Assembly: GCA_019636345.1 (NCBI GenBank)
Contig: JAHBXQ010000006.1
Span: 271,431 to 335,430 of the forward strand
Direction: 5' to 3'
Origin: Pirellulales bacterium
Lineage (GTDB): Bacteria > Planctomycetota > Planctomycetia > Pirellulales > Lacipirellulaceae
Length of the DNA stretch: 64,000 bases
A program made the translations under genes and the position numbers. Below, piece after piece: positions 1-8,160 of this stretch. The notes beneath the pieces were generated by a model, which made no database searches, was not told where the DNA came from, and saw only the letters and a program-made list of their open reading frames with translations. Positions within the stretch are counted from its first letter, which is position 1. Every line of letters begins with the position of its first letter.

Positions 1-883
1 TAAGAACGACCGAAGCGCACAGCACGCCGAGATATTCGATCCCTTGATGCTTGCGGCGCTCGTCGCCCGACAGTTGCGGGCAGGCGCGCAGCACGTGCGG
101 CGCGGGAGTGGTCAACACGACGCGATCGAACCGTTCGGTCCCGCCGGGCGTCGTGATCGAGACGCCGCTATCGTCGCCTGCAGCATCGGTCACGGGCGAG
201 TCGGTGCGGACATCGACGCCCAATTCGGCCAGTCGCTCGGCGAACCGCTGCAGTACGCGGGCGTAACCGCCGCGGACGTAGCCGAACATCTCCTTCTTGA
301 GCCCCGCCTGCCGGGCGCCGTACATCCGAGCGATTGTCGCCCAGATAAACACGGCCGAAGTTCGCTCGTACGACGGGCCGAGCTTCGCCAGCAGCAGCGG
401 CTGCCAAATCTTCTCAAAGGTGCGACGTCCGGACCATTTTCGGAGCCAATCAGCGACGCGGACTTGCTCGAGCGGGCGCCACTGGCGGCGGCGCGAGGCG
501 GTCATAATCGTGGCGCCGAGCCGGATCTTGTCGAGAAACCCCAACGGCGGGAAGCGGAGGAATTCCCATGAGTTCGACATCGAGTAGAACCGGCCGTCGG
601 TATAGAACCCGGTCTTCGTCTCGACCCACTGAAGCTCGTCGGCGAGCCCCAGGTCGTCCAACAGCGCTCGCAACCGCAGGTCGGATAGCAGCGTGACGTG
701 GTAGTGAACGTCCCAAGCGAGGTCGCCCACCTGCCATGCGGCGGCCAAGCCGCCGATACCGGGGGCCGCCTCGAACAGCGTCACTCGACAGCCGCGCTTG
801 GCCAGTCGATGGGCGAGCGTCAGCCCGAGCATGCCCCCGCCGACGACGCCCCACGACTGCGTTGAATCGATCGCGGCGGTCAT
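1..883 (-). CDS. NAD(P)/FAD-dependent oxidoreductase (amine oxidase-like), 3' end cut by window edge
   Basis: The minus-strand frame is open from an ATG at 883 to the window edge, so about 294 codons are visible and the C-terminus is missing. The N-terminus carries a Rossmann dinucleotide-binding motif, VVGGGMLGLTLAHRLAKRG, followed by an FEAAPGIGGLAAAW stretch typical of protoporphyrinogen oxidase/amine oxidase-type flavoproteins. The start ATG overlaps the stop of the preceding acyltransferase gene as ATGA (880-883), which suggests translational coupling. Homologues of this type are common in polysaccharide clusters, where they are thought to modify sugars or lipid-linked intermediates. The substrate is unknown. 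Family assignment is confident, the specific reaction is not. Confidence 0.85.
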   Translation of the reverse strand, partial: MTAAIDSTQSWGVVGGGMLGLTLAHRLAKRGCRVTLFEAAPGIGGLAAAWQVGDLAWDVHYHVTLLSDLRLRALLDDLGLADELQWVETKTGFYTDGRFYSMSNSWEFLRFPPLGFLDKIRLGATIMTASRRRQWRPLEQVRVADWLRKWSGRRTFEKIWQPLLLAKLGPSYERTSAVFIWATIARMYGARQAGLKKEMFGYVRGGYARVLQRFAERLAELGVDVRTDSPVTDAAGDDSGVSITTPGGTERFDRVVLTTPAPHVLRACPQLSGDERRKHQGIEYLGVLCASVVL

Positions 884-1542
884 GAGGCCCCCGTGCCGAC
901 GCCGTTTTCGGCAGGCGCGGCGGCAAGTTCGCGCACGAGGCCGTCGCTTACGGAATAGCCGGAGCCGCAGCGTTCGCAGGCGCAACGGGCGATGGTCGGC
1001 GTTTCGCCCTTCAGCCAGCGCGCGACAGGATGGCCGCAGCGACAGACGGCGCCGATCGACCGGGCCGGGCTGCCGACGACCAAATGAAAGTCGGGCACGT
1101 CGCGGGTGACGACGCTCCCCATGCCGACCATGGCGAATCGGCCGATCCGCAGATTGCTGCCGACGGTGCACCCGGCGCCGATAGTCGCTCCCGCGGCCAC
1201 CAGGGTGCTGCGGGTCTCCTCGTCGGGATCGGAGGAGCGCAACGACAATAAATCCGGAGTGGTCGCCCGAGGAAACGTGTCGTTCGTGAACACTGTGCCG
1301 GCGCTGATCATAACGCCGTCCTCAATCGTCACGCCGAAGCAGATGTAGACCATGGCGTTGATCTTCACCCGGTCGCCAATCAGCACGTCGTAGGCGACAT
1401 AGCTCTTCTCGCCGACGACGCACTGCTGTCCGATGCGGGCGCCATGACGAATGTGGACGTTGTCCCACACGCTCGAACCAGGGCCGATGACGACGTCGGG
1501 CTCGATAATCGCAGTCGGATGGATGCGCGGAGGGGAAAGCAT
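880..1542 (-). CDS. Left-handed beta-helix acyltransferase (WlbB/WbpD-like N-acetyltransferase)
   Basis: A 220-residue protein with hexapeptide repeats from about residue 8 to 150 (for example HPTAIIEPDVVIGPGSSVWD and later GATIGAGCTVGSNLRIG), the hallmark of the left-handed beta-helix acyltransferase fold. Family members N-acetylate amino groups on nucleotide-activated sugars using acetyl-CoA. The next genes upstream in the transcript are a Gfo/Idh dehydrogenase and a DegT aminotransferase, matching the oxidise-aminate-acetylate logic of WbpB/WbpE/WbpD pathways. Unusual is a cysteine-rich tail after the helix (CRCGH, then CACERCG at roughly residues 165-200), which could bind a metal. The exact sugar is not determinable. 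Confidence 0.85.
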   Translation of the reverse strand: MLSPPRIHPTAIIEPDVVIGPGSSVWDNVHIRHGARIGQQCVVGEKSYVAYDVLIGDRVKINAMVYICFGVTIEDGVMISAGTVFTNDTFPRATTPDLLSLRSSDPDEETRSTLVAAGATIGAGCTVGSNLRIGRFAMVGMGSVVTRDVPDFHLVVGSPARSIGAVCRCGHPVARWLKGETPTIARCACERCGSGYSVSDGLVRELAAAPAENGVGTGAS

Positions 1543-1632
1543 GATCGATTGACGACTTGCTGCAGCGACACGAGATGGCGCCGGCGAGCGGGGAAACGCC
1601 CCCCGCCGCTCGCCGGACAGGAATTGCAGACG

Positions 1633-2649
1633 CTACATCGAGGCGAGCGGATTAGCGGATTCCCAGACGCCCCGCTCGAGCGAGCGGTAGGCGGCTTCGA
1701 TCACGCGGACCGAGGCAAGCGCGTCCTCGGGCGCAACCAGAAGCGGTTCCTCGCCGCGTACTGCGCCGGCGAAGTTGTCGACTTGCCTGGTGAATGCGAC
1801 GTGCTTGTCGTACCCTGAGCCGAAAATCGTCCACTCGGCGTCGCCGCTTCGGCGATAACGCGAGTCGCGCCATCCGACGAGCAGCGTCCCCGCGCTGCCG
1901 TAGGCGGCGATGTAGTAGGGAAGTTCCTTGCTGACGCTCCAGGAGAGATCGATGCTTCCCAGCACGCCTCCCTCGCTGTGAAGAAACATCTTGGCCGTGT
2001 CTTCGACGGGGAGCGATTGAATGCGACGACCCTCCATCGCTTGGACCTCGGCAATCTCGCCGAGGAAGAACCGAGCGACGTCGACCGAGTGCGTGCCGTT
2101 GTCGATCAGGACTCCGCCGCCGGAGATTTCGGGCGCGGAGTTCCAGCGGTGCGTCATGTCGACGCGACCGGTGAAGACGTTTTCAAACAGCACCAGCTCG
2201 CCAAGCACGCCGGAGGTGATGATCGACTTGGCCTGGGCGACGTCGGGGACGTAGCGGAACTTCGAGGCCATGGTGAACAACACGCCCCGTTCGTCGGCGC
2301 GGGCGATCATCTCCTCGGCCGCGGCGACGGAGATCGCCAGCGGCTTCTCGCATAGCACGTGCAAGCCGGCGTCGACCAGTTCTGCACACACCTCGGGATG
2401 AGTCGCGGGGGGGGTGCAGACCAGGGCCGCGTCAAGTTGCATCTCGGCCAGCATCGACGCGACGTTGCCGAACGCTGCGCACTCGGCCGCTTCAGCCAGC
2501 GCCTCGGCCGCGGCGAGCCGGCAGTCGGCGATCGCGGCCAGTTCGGCGCGTTCCGAGCGTTTGAACGCCTCGACGTACGCCTGGGCGATGGCGCCGGCGC
2601 CGACGAGGCCGAATCTCAGAGGTCGTTTTGTTTGTGAGGAGCTGCTCAT
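1633..2649 (-). CDS. Gfo/Idh/MocA-family oxidoreductase (sugar dehydrogenase)
   Basis: A 338-residue protein beginning with a Rossmann NAD(P) motif (FGLVGAGAIAQAYVEAF) and carrying the family signature CEKPLAISV near residue 100, where the lysine is the usual catalytic residue. The C-terminal half has the beta-sheet substrate domain (GGGVLIDNGTHSVDVARFF). It lies 6 nt downstream of the aminotransferase gene and upstream of the acetyltransferase, so it is most simply the dehydrogenase that makes a keto-sugar for transamination, as WbpB/WlbA do. The oxidised position and the sugar are inferred from context only. Confidence 0.88.
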   Translation of the reverse strand: MSSSSQTKRPLRFGLVGAGAIAQAYVEAFKRSERAELAAIADCRLAAAEALAEAAECAAFGNVASMLAEMQLDAALVCTPPATHPEVCAELVDAGLHVLCEKPLAISVAAAEEMIARADERGVLFTMASKFRYVPDVAQAKSIITSGVLGELVLFENVFTGRVDMTHRWNSAPEISGGGVLIDNGTHSVDVARFFLGEIAEVQAMEGRRIQSLPVEDTAKMFLHSEGGVLGSIDLSWSVSKELPYYIAAYGSAGTLLVGWRDSRYRRSGDAEWTIFGSGYDKHVAFTRQVDNFAGAVRGEEPLLVAPEDALASVRVIEAAYRSLERGVWESANPLASM

Positions 2650-2655
2650 GCGTTG

Positions 2656-3891
2656 TTAGTCCTTGGCGATGTCGGTGACCGCGGTGCGAATGACTTCGAC
2701 GACTTGGCGAACGTGCTCGTCGGTGTAGCGCTCGTTCAGCGGCAGCACCAACACCGAAGCGAGCGCGGCATAGGTGCCGGGGAACCGCTCGCGGCTGTAA
2801 TCGACCGCTTCGGGCCGAGCCAGCGTGAAGGGAAAGCGGCTGTCGCCGAACGTGCGCTGATCGCGGAGCACCTGGCACTCGAAGGCGGGCTTCTGAATGT
2901 AGCGCGGGGCGCAAAACACGCCACGATCGCGGAGCCGTCCGGCAAGCGCGTCGAGCCCCCCTTCCAGCCGGCTGCCGTCGACGTGGAGACAGTATTTCCA
3001 GTACGTGTGCGTAAAGCCTGGGTCGACCGCCGGGGGCGACACTCCGGGCAGTCCTTGCAACCCCTCGGTCAACATCGCAGCCATGCGCGTGCGGCGCGCG
3101 ACGAAGTCGTCGAGCTTGGCAAGTTGGGCCGCGCCGACGGCGCCGGTCAACTCGTTCATGCGGTAGTTGAGGGCGAGGAAGTAATGATCCGGATTCTTGT
3201 CGCCGTAGCCCCAGGCCTTGTTGATGAACAGGTACATTCTGCGGGCGAGATCCGGGTTGTTCGACGCCACGAGGCCCCCCTCGCCGGTCGTAATGTGCTT
3301 GCCTTGTTGCAGGCTGAAACACCCGACGTCGCCGAACGTGCCGACCTTCTGGCCGTGGATTTCGGCGCCGAACGCTTGGGCGCAGTCCTCGATGACGGCG
3401 ATGCCTCGACTGCGAGCGAGCTCCATAATCGGTCCCATCCGGCAGGGATTGCCGAACAGATGGGTCACCATGATCGCCTTGGTCCGCGGGCTGAGGACCG
3501 CTTCGATCGACTCGGCCGTGAGGTTGTAGGTGAGCGGATCGACGTCGGCGAACACCGGGATCGCGGCCTGATAAATGATCGGGGTCAGCGCGCCCATGTC
3601 GGTGATCGAGGTGGTGACAATCTCGTCGCCCGGTTCGGGGTCGACCGCGGCGATCGCCGTGTGAAGCGCAGCAGTGCCGTGCGAGCACGCGTAGACGTGG
3701 TTCACGCCCAGGTGCTCGGCAAACCGTTGTTCGAGCGTCTTGACGAATTCGCCCTTGGTGCTGGTGAGCGTGCCGGACTCGATTGCGGCGGCGAGATTGA
3801 GCATCTCGTCGTCGCCCAGCTCGCGGCCGGTGGCGTCCTGGTCCGAGGGAAGTTGCAGGCGATCAAGCGAAAGTGCGGATTCGGCGGACAC
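2656..3891 (-). CDS. DegT/DnrJ/EryC1/StrS-family PLP aminotransferase
   Basis: A 411-residue sugar aminotransferase. Cofactor motifs are visible: AVIEDCAQAFGAE (Asp169 expected to contact the pyridine nitrogen) and CFSLQQGKHITTGEGG, in which Lys198 is the expected internal-aldimine lysine. The family transfers an amino group from glutamate to a keto-sugar nucleotide. With the adjacent Gfo/Idh dehydrogenase and beta-helix acetyltransferase it forms a module for an N-acylated amino sugar, probably a building block of the polysaccharide encoded here. Length and motifs are normal for the family. Confidence 0.92.
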   Translation of the reverse strand: MSAESALSLDRLQLPSDQDATGRELGDDEMLNLAAAIESGTLTSTKGEFVKTLEQRFAEHLGVNHVYACSHGTAALHTAIAAVDPEPGDEIVTTSITDMGALTPIIYQAAIPVFADVDPLTYNLTAESIEAVLSPRTKAIMVTHLFGNPCRMGPIMELARSRGIAVIEDCAQAFGAEIHGQKVGTFGDVGCFSLQQGKHITTGEGGLVASNNPDLARRMYLFINKAWGYGDKNPDHYFLALNYRMNELTGAVGAAQLAKLDDFVARRTRMAAMLTEGLQGLPGVSPPAVDPGFTHTYWKYCLHVDGSRLEGGLDALAGRLRDRGVFCAPRYIQKPAFECQVLRDQRTFGDSRFPFTLARPEAVDYSRERFPGTYAALASVLVLPLNERYTDEHVRQVVEVIRTAVTDIAKD

Positions 3892-3997
3892 GAGTGGATC
3901 TTTCTGTCGAAGTCGAAGATGGGAAATGCAAATGATCGGATGCGTCGAGCGGCAGGTTGCGGGAGGCGTCCGACCGCGTAATGGATCGTCTCGCAGT

Positions 3998-4810
3998 CTA
4001 ATCGATCGCGGGAGGAGCGCGGCGGAGGAAGCGTCGAAACGCGAGTTGGCGGATCAGCCGCAAGTGGCCCAGCGCGGCGCGAGCAACGCGCATCTTCGAG
4101 TGCCCGGCGACGCGAGCCTGAAGGCGGGCCGGGTGCTCGACGACCGAGCCGCCCTCCTGCAGCAACCGACACAATAATTCAGCGACGCCCACGAAGCCAG
4201 GATTCGCCAGCGGCAAATTGACGACTGCGCTGCGGCGATAGACCCGAAAACAGCAGGTATAGCATGTCAGCGGACGTCCGATCGCCGTGGCGTACAGCCT
4301 GGAAGCGAGCCGCGACAGCCGCAGACGCCACTCGGGAACGTTGTCCACCGAGCCTTGCGGGTGATAGGGGGAAGCAGTCACTAGATCGACGCCCGGGACG
4401 AGCATTTCCGTCATCTCCTCCAACTCGCCGACGTCGTATGAGCCGTCGCAATCGATTGACGCGACGACTTCGTAGCTGGCCGCGGCCAGTCCGGTGCAGA
4501 TGGCGGCGGCAATGCCGCGGTTCTGGACGTGGCGGAGGATGACGAAGTTGGAGCGCTCGCCGATCGCTTGCTCCAGGAGCGAAACCGTGTCGTCCGCGCT
4601 GCCGTCGTCGACCAGCAGGAACTCGAGTTGCCGCTTCCCGGCGAGCGACTGTTCGAGACGGCTCAGGGATTCGACGACCAAACTCGCGCATTCCTCTTCG
4701 TTGAACAGCGGCACGATCACCGACAGCCCCGTCGTCGCCAGCACGGGCGTACGGGAAGTCGTCGGTCGATCGACCGAGTCGAGGGCCGGGTTGGCGAGCG
4801 TGTCGGACAT
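3998..4810 (-). CDS. Glycosyltransferase family 2 (dolichol-phosphate mannosyltransferase-like)
   Basis: The chosen start at 4810 (MSDTLANPALD) gives 270 residues. The open frame continues upstream but there it only mirrors the neighbouring WecG gene. The core is GT2: LSVIVPLFNEEECASLVVESL, then FLLVDDGSADDT, then SIDCDGSYD, which supplies the DxD-like metal/nucleotide-sugar site. The order of motifs is that of processive or polyprenyl-phosphate type GT2 enzymes. No clear C-terminal membrane segments are present, so it is probably a peripheral cytoplasmic enzyme building the lipid-linked repeat unit. Donor and acceptor are unknown. Confidence 0.87.
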   Translation of the reverse strand: MSDTLANPALDSVDRPTTSRTPVLATTGLSVIVPLFNEEECASLVVESLSRLEQSLAGKRQLEFLLVDDGSADDTVSLLEQAIGERSNFVILRHVQNRGIAAAICTGLAAASYEVVASIDCDGSYDVGELEEMTEMLVPGVDLVTASPYHPQGSVDNVPEWRLRLSRLASRLYATAIGRPLTCYTCCFRVYRRSAVVNLPLANPGFVGVAELLCRLLQEGGSVVEHPARLQARVAGHSKMRVARAALGHLRLIRQLAFRRFLRRAPPAID

Positions 4811-4886
4811 GGCCAAAGAGAGGCGGATAAAAATAAACGCGAGAACGGATAAGCAGACGGAGTCAGTCGAGCGAGGTCCTGAACGG

Positions 4887-5723
4887 CTACCCCCCCAACA
4901 GCGTGCGGCGGAGGCACATGGCGATGAATTTCGTGTTGCCGACGAGGTAGCGCTTCCACAACCGGCGCGGCTCGCAACAGAGTCGGAAGAACCACTCGAG
5001 CCCGGCGTGCTGCATCCACGCGGGAGCCATCTTGAGTACGCCGGCGTGAAAATCGAACGCGGCGCCGACGCAGAGTTGCACGGCCGGCATCCCGTCCCGG
5101 TGAGCGGCGGCGAACAGTTCCTGCTTGGGACAGCCGAGGCCGATGAGCACGATTGCCGCACCGCTGTCCGCGACGCGGCAGTCGACGGCGGCATGCTCCT
5201 CGTCGGTAAGCGGCCGGAACGGGGGAGACTCGGCCCCGACGACGTTGAGTTCAGGAATGCGAGCCGCAAGATTGCGTTCGAGCGCGGCGAGCACTTCCGG
5301 CTTGCCGCCATACAAGTAGACGCCCAAACCGCGGCGAGCCGCTTCCTCGCAGACACGGAGAGTCGTATCGGGGCCGTACACGCGGCGATTGATTCCCGCC
5401 CCGAAGTACCAGTTGAGCGCCCAGCGGACGGGCTGCCCGTCGCAGGCGACGATGTCGAACTGGTTGAGCGCGGAGCGGAACTGCGCGTCGCTCTGAGCGG
5501 TCGTGAGGCCGTGGACTCCCATGAAGTCGACGATGGCGCTCGCGCGGCGTTCGGCCAGATGCATGATGGCGCCGACCACCTCGTCGGGGCCGGCGAGGCT
5601 GACCTTGACGCCGAACAGGTCGGCCATTTCGAGCGGCGGAGCGGCGCGCAAAGGGGCCGCCTGCTCAATCACGATGTCGGCGGCGTTCGATTCCCACGAC
5701 AAGGACGGATTGGAAGTGCTCAT
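4887..5723 (-). CDS. WecG/TagA/CpsF-family glycosyltransferase
   Basis: The start at 5723 (MSTSNPSLSW) avoids running into the upstream GT4 gene, which ends at 5746, and gives 278 residues. Motifs are typical of the WecG/TagA/CpsF (GT26) family: DGQPVRWALNW, RRVYGPDTTLRVCEEA, VYLYGGKPEVL, and IGLGCPKQELF followed by VGAAFDFHAG. These enzymes add a sugar, such as N-acetylmannosaminuronate in enterobacterial common antigen, to a lipid-linked acceptor. The C-terminal EWFFRLCCEPRRLWKRYL is the basic, probably membrane-associating tail. Family assignment is strong, specificity open. Confidence 0.93.
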   Translation of the reverse strand: MSTSNPSLSWESNAADIVIEQAAPLRAAPPLEMADLFGVKVSLAGPDEVVGAIMHLAERRASAIVDFMGVHGLTTAQSDAQFRSALNQFDIVACDGQPVRWALNWYFGAGINRRVYGPDTTLRVCEEAARRGLGVYLYGGKPEVLAALERNLAARIPELNVVGAESPPFRPLTDEEHAAVDCRVADSGAAIVLIGLGCPKQELFAAAHRDGMPAVQLCVGAAFDFHAGVLKMAPAWMQHAGLEWFFRLCCEPRRLWKRYLVGNTKFIAMCLRRTLLGG

Positions 5724-5745
5724 CACAGAGGCGTATCCAAGAAAC

Positions 5746-7023
5746 TCACTGGGGCGACCGCGCCAAGTGCGGCTTTGAAACGGAACCACAAGCGGTTGGG
5801 ACAGGGGACCGCGGAATCGCGACGCCGGCGGACGATTTCTCGTCGGCGAATTGTGCTGCTCGGCGCTGAGAGGCGACGTCGTAGATCTCGAGCAGTCGCC
5901 GATAGTTGCGTTGCGGGGTGTACTTGGCCTCGTACTCCCGTCGGGCGGCCAGCCGCATGGCGGCGTACTCGGCAGGGGGGCAGTCGGCGGCCTGGGCGAC
6001 GGCGCGGGCTAGGTCCACCGCGGCGCCCGGGGCGAACTGCCAGCCGATGGAGCGGTCGGCGACCAGTTCTTGCATCGCGCCCAGCGCCGAGGCGACGACC
6101 GGCGTCCCCGCAGCGAACGCCTCGGCGATCGTTCGGCCGAAGGTTTCGTACCATTCGGAAGCGATTAGCAGCGCGCGGGCCGCGCCGATGCGACGGTGGA
6201 CCTCGGCGGACGGGAGTTCGCCGAGCCACTCGATCCGAGGGTCCTCAGCGGCGGCCGAGGCGACCTCGCCGGCCAGCGGACCGGCGCCGATGACCGTCAG
6301 CGCGGGCAGCGACGCGAACTGGCGCCATGCCGCGAGCATGGTCCGAATTCCCTTCTCCGGCGAGAGCCGACCGACGAACACGACGCCGGCGCCCCCCTGC
6401 CCTGGCCCAGGATCGGGCGAGACGCAGTTGTATTTCACATGGACGCGCTCGGCGGGGAAACCCGCGGCAAGGAATCGACTGCGGGCGAACTCGGTGAGCG
6501 TAAAAAACGCGTCGACATGCCGACGCCAGGTTCCCAGCAGCCGGTGAGTGACTTGCATCGCCGCGACTGCGGCCGTAGCCGCCTTGCTGTCGCGATAGCA
6601 GCCGTGACGAACGGCCGGCCAAGGGATCGCGCGGCCGACGCAATCCTCGCACGGGCGTCCGTCGCGCATAAGGTACGACCCGGCGCACAACAGGCGGTAG
6701 TTTCGCAACGCTTGCACTACGGCGGCGCCGTGGCGCCGTGCGACTCGACAGACGGCCGGCGACAACAGCGGAAACGAGTTGGTGACGTGGACCACGGCGG
6801 GTCGCTCGCGCTGGACGAGCGCGGCCACGTCGCGCGCCGCGCGGCGGTTCCAAACGGTCGTCGTGGCTGCTCGCAGGGAACCCATCGCTTGCATGTCTTC
6901 GTTGGTGCGAAGGTACTCCAGCACGTCGTGCCCGCCGGCGCGGAGCAAGTCGCGTTCCTCCTCGAAGGAGCAATCCTCGCCCCCCCGCTGCAAGTAGCGG
7001 GTATGACAGAGCAACACTTTCAT
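5746..7023 (-). CDS. Glycosyltransferase family 4
   Basis: The start at 7023 (MKVLLCHTRYLQRGGED) places the GT4 N-terminal Rossmann strand directly at the start and gives 425 residues. The N-terminal acceptor domain contains RGGEDCSFEEE. The C-terminal donor domain contains VVFVGRLSPEKGI and the E-x7-E type motif in EWYETFGRTIAEAFAAGTPVVAS. A cysteine pair in GRPCEDCVGR resembles GT4 enzymes that act on undecaprenyl-linked glycans. It is part of a same-strand run of glycosyltransferases and probably adds one residue of the repeat unit. Confidence 0.92.
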   Translation of the reverse strand: MKVLLCHTRYLQRGGEDCSFEEERDLLRAGGHDVLEYLRTNEDMQAMGSLRAATTTVWNRRAARDVAALVQRERPAVVHVTNSFPLLSPAVCRVARRHGAAVVQALRNYRLLCAGSYLMRDGRPCEDCVGRAIPWPAVRHGCYRDSKAATAAVAAMQVTHRLLGTWRRHVDAFFTLTEFARSRFLAAGFPAERVHVKYNCVSPDPGPGQGGAGVVFVGRLSPEKGIRTMLAAWRQFASLPALTVIGAGPLAGEVASAAAEDPRIEWLGELPSAEVHRRIGAARALLIASEWYETFGRTIAEAFAAGTPVVASALGAMQELVADRSIGWQFAPGAAVDLARAVAQAADCPPAEYAAMRLAARREYEAKYTPQRNYRRLLEIYDVASQRRAAQFADEKSSAGVAIPRSPVPTACGSVSKPHLARSPQ

Positions 7024-7156
7024 TGCCGGTCTCCTCGATCGCGCGCAATCCGCCGGCTGCAAGCCTCAGCTTGAAGCCGATTGCGGACGAGCTGCAGCGG
7101 TCTTTGGAGGCTGACCATTATAACAAGGATTCAGGAGAATGTGCGGGGTGAATACG

Positions 7157-8095
7157 CTAATTCTTGGGGACGAAGGCGTCGTTCGGCCGCCGGACGTGCC
7201 GCCGCAGGCGAACGCGTCCGCCGAACAGGCTTTCGACCAGAAACAAGGCGTAGGGGGTCGCCCAATACAGGACTTTCGGCCGGGGGGCGTGGGCCCGGAC
7301 GAACGCCCACCACTGCCGCGGCGGGCGATACCCCTTGGGCCCTAAAAGCTTCTGCCAACGGCGACGGAAGGAGAGGTTGGCGTCGAACGAGGTGTTCGCG
7401 ACCGGGTTGAGCTTGCACTCGCCCAGGTGCTGCGGCGCGAGCAGCACCGGCAGGCCCGCTTTTCGGGCGCGGAGGCCGTAATCTCCGTCGGCGAAGAAAT
7501 GGGTGTACGCCGGATCGAGTCCGCCGATGATTTCGTCGGCCGCGTGGGGCACGAGCACGATGTTGCCGTTGATGCTGTCGCACATCTGCGGCAATCCGGC
7601 AGGGGAAATCACGCGGACATTGTGCCAGCTTTGCCGCCGCATGCCGCCGGTGACGGTCGCCTTCGTGTCGGGATCGCGCGTGGCTCCGACGACGATCGTG
7701 CGAGGATCGCCCGAATCGCGTTGGACCTGGACGAGCGTCTCAATGGCGCCGGGCTGAAGTTCGACGTCGTCATTGAGCCAGAGATAGTAGTCTGACGGAC
7801 AAGCCGCGTCCCACGCCAACCGCGTGCCGCCGCACCAGTACAAGTTGCCGTCTCCCTGCAAAACGGTCGCCGCGGGGAACTCGTTCCGCACCGCGTCGCC
7901 CGTGCCATCGGTGCTGCCGTCGTCGGTCAGGTAGATCCGCAGCTCATGCCCCGCGGGGACGGCTTGCTCGGCCAAGGCGCGCAGACACCGCAGCGTCGTC
8001 TCGCGGCGGTTGAAGCAGGTCAACAGCACGGCGATTGTCTGCACGTCGCGGTCGCAAGGGACGTCGGCAGGCACGGGTTCGGCAGAGATGCTCAT
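7157..8095 (-). CDS. Glycosyltransferase family 2 (rhamnosyltransferase-like)
   Basis: A 312-residue GT-A fold enzyme with IAVLLTCFNRRETTLRCL at the N-terminus, IYLTDDGSTDGTGDAV, and the metal-binding LWLNDDVELQPGAIE. The C-terminal region (YTHFFADGDYGLRARKAGLPV) resembles WcaA/rhamnosyltransferase-type GT2 proteins. It is transcribed with the surrounding exopolysaccharide genes. Donor sugar is not determinable from sequence alone. Confidence 0.92.
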   Translation of the reverse strand: MSISAEPVPADVPCDRDVQTIAVLLTCFNRRETTLRCLRALAEQAVPAGHELRIYLTDDGSTDGTGDAVRNEFPAATVLQGDGNLYWCGGTRLAWDAACPSDYYLWLNDDVELQPGAIETLVQVQRDSGDPRTIVVGATRDPDTKATVTGGMRRQSWHNVRVISPAGLPQMCDSINGNIVLVPHAADEIIGGLDPAYTHFFADGDYGLRARKAGLPVLLAPQHLGECKLNPVANTSFDANLSFRRRWQKLLGPKGYRPPRQWWAFVRAHAPRPKVLYWATPYALFLVESLFGGRVRLRRHVRRPNDAFVPKN

Positions 8096-8160
8096 TGTTC
8101 GGCTGGTTATTCGGAGCGAACGGCTGTCAGGATGAAGACCGCGGCGGTGTCGTCAAGCCG

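Noticed and set aside
2653..3981. 442-residue plus-strand frame opposite the aminotransferase
   Set aside because: The minus strand encodes a full DegT-family enzyme with its PLP lysine; the plus frame has no recognisable domain.
4494..6293. 599-residue plus-strand frame opposite the glycosyltransferase genes
   Set aside because: Covers parts of three minus-strand genes and has Arg/Ala-rich composition without motifs.
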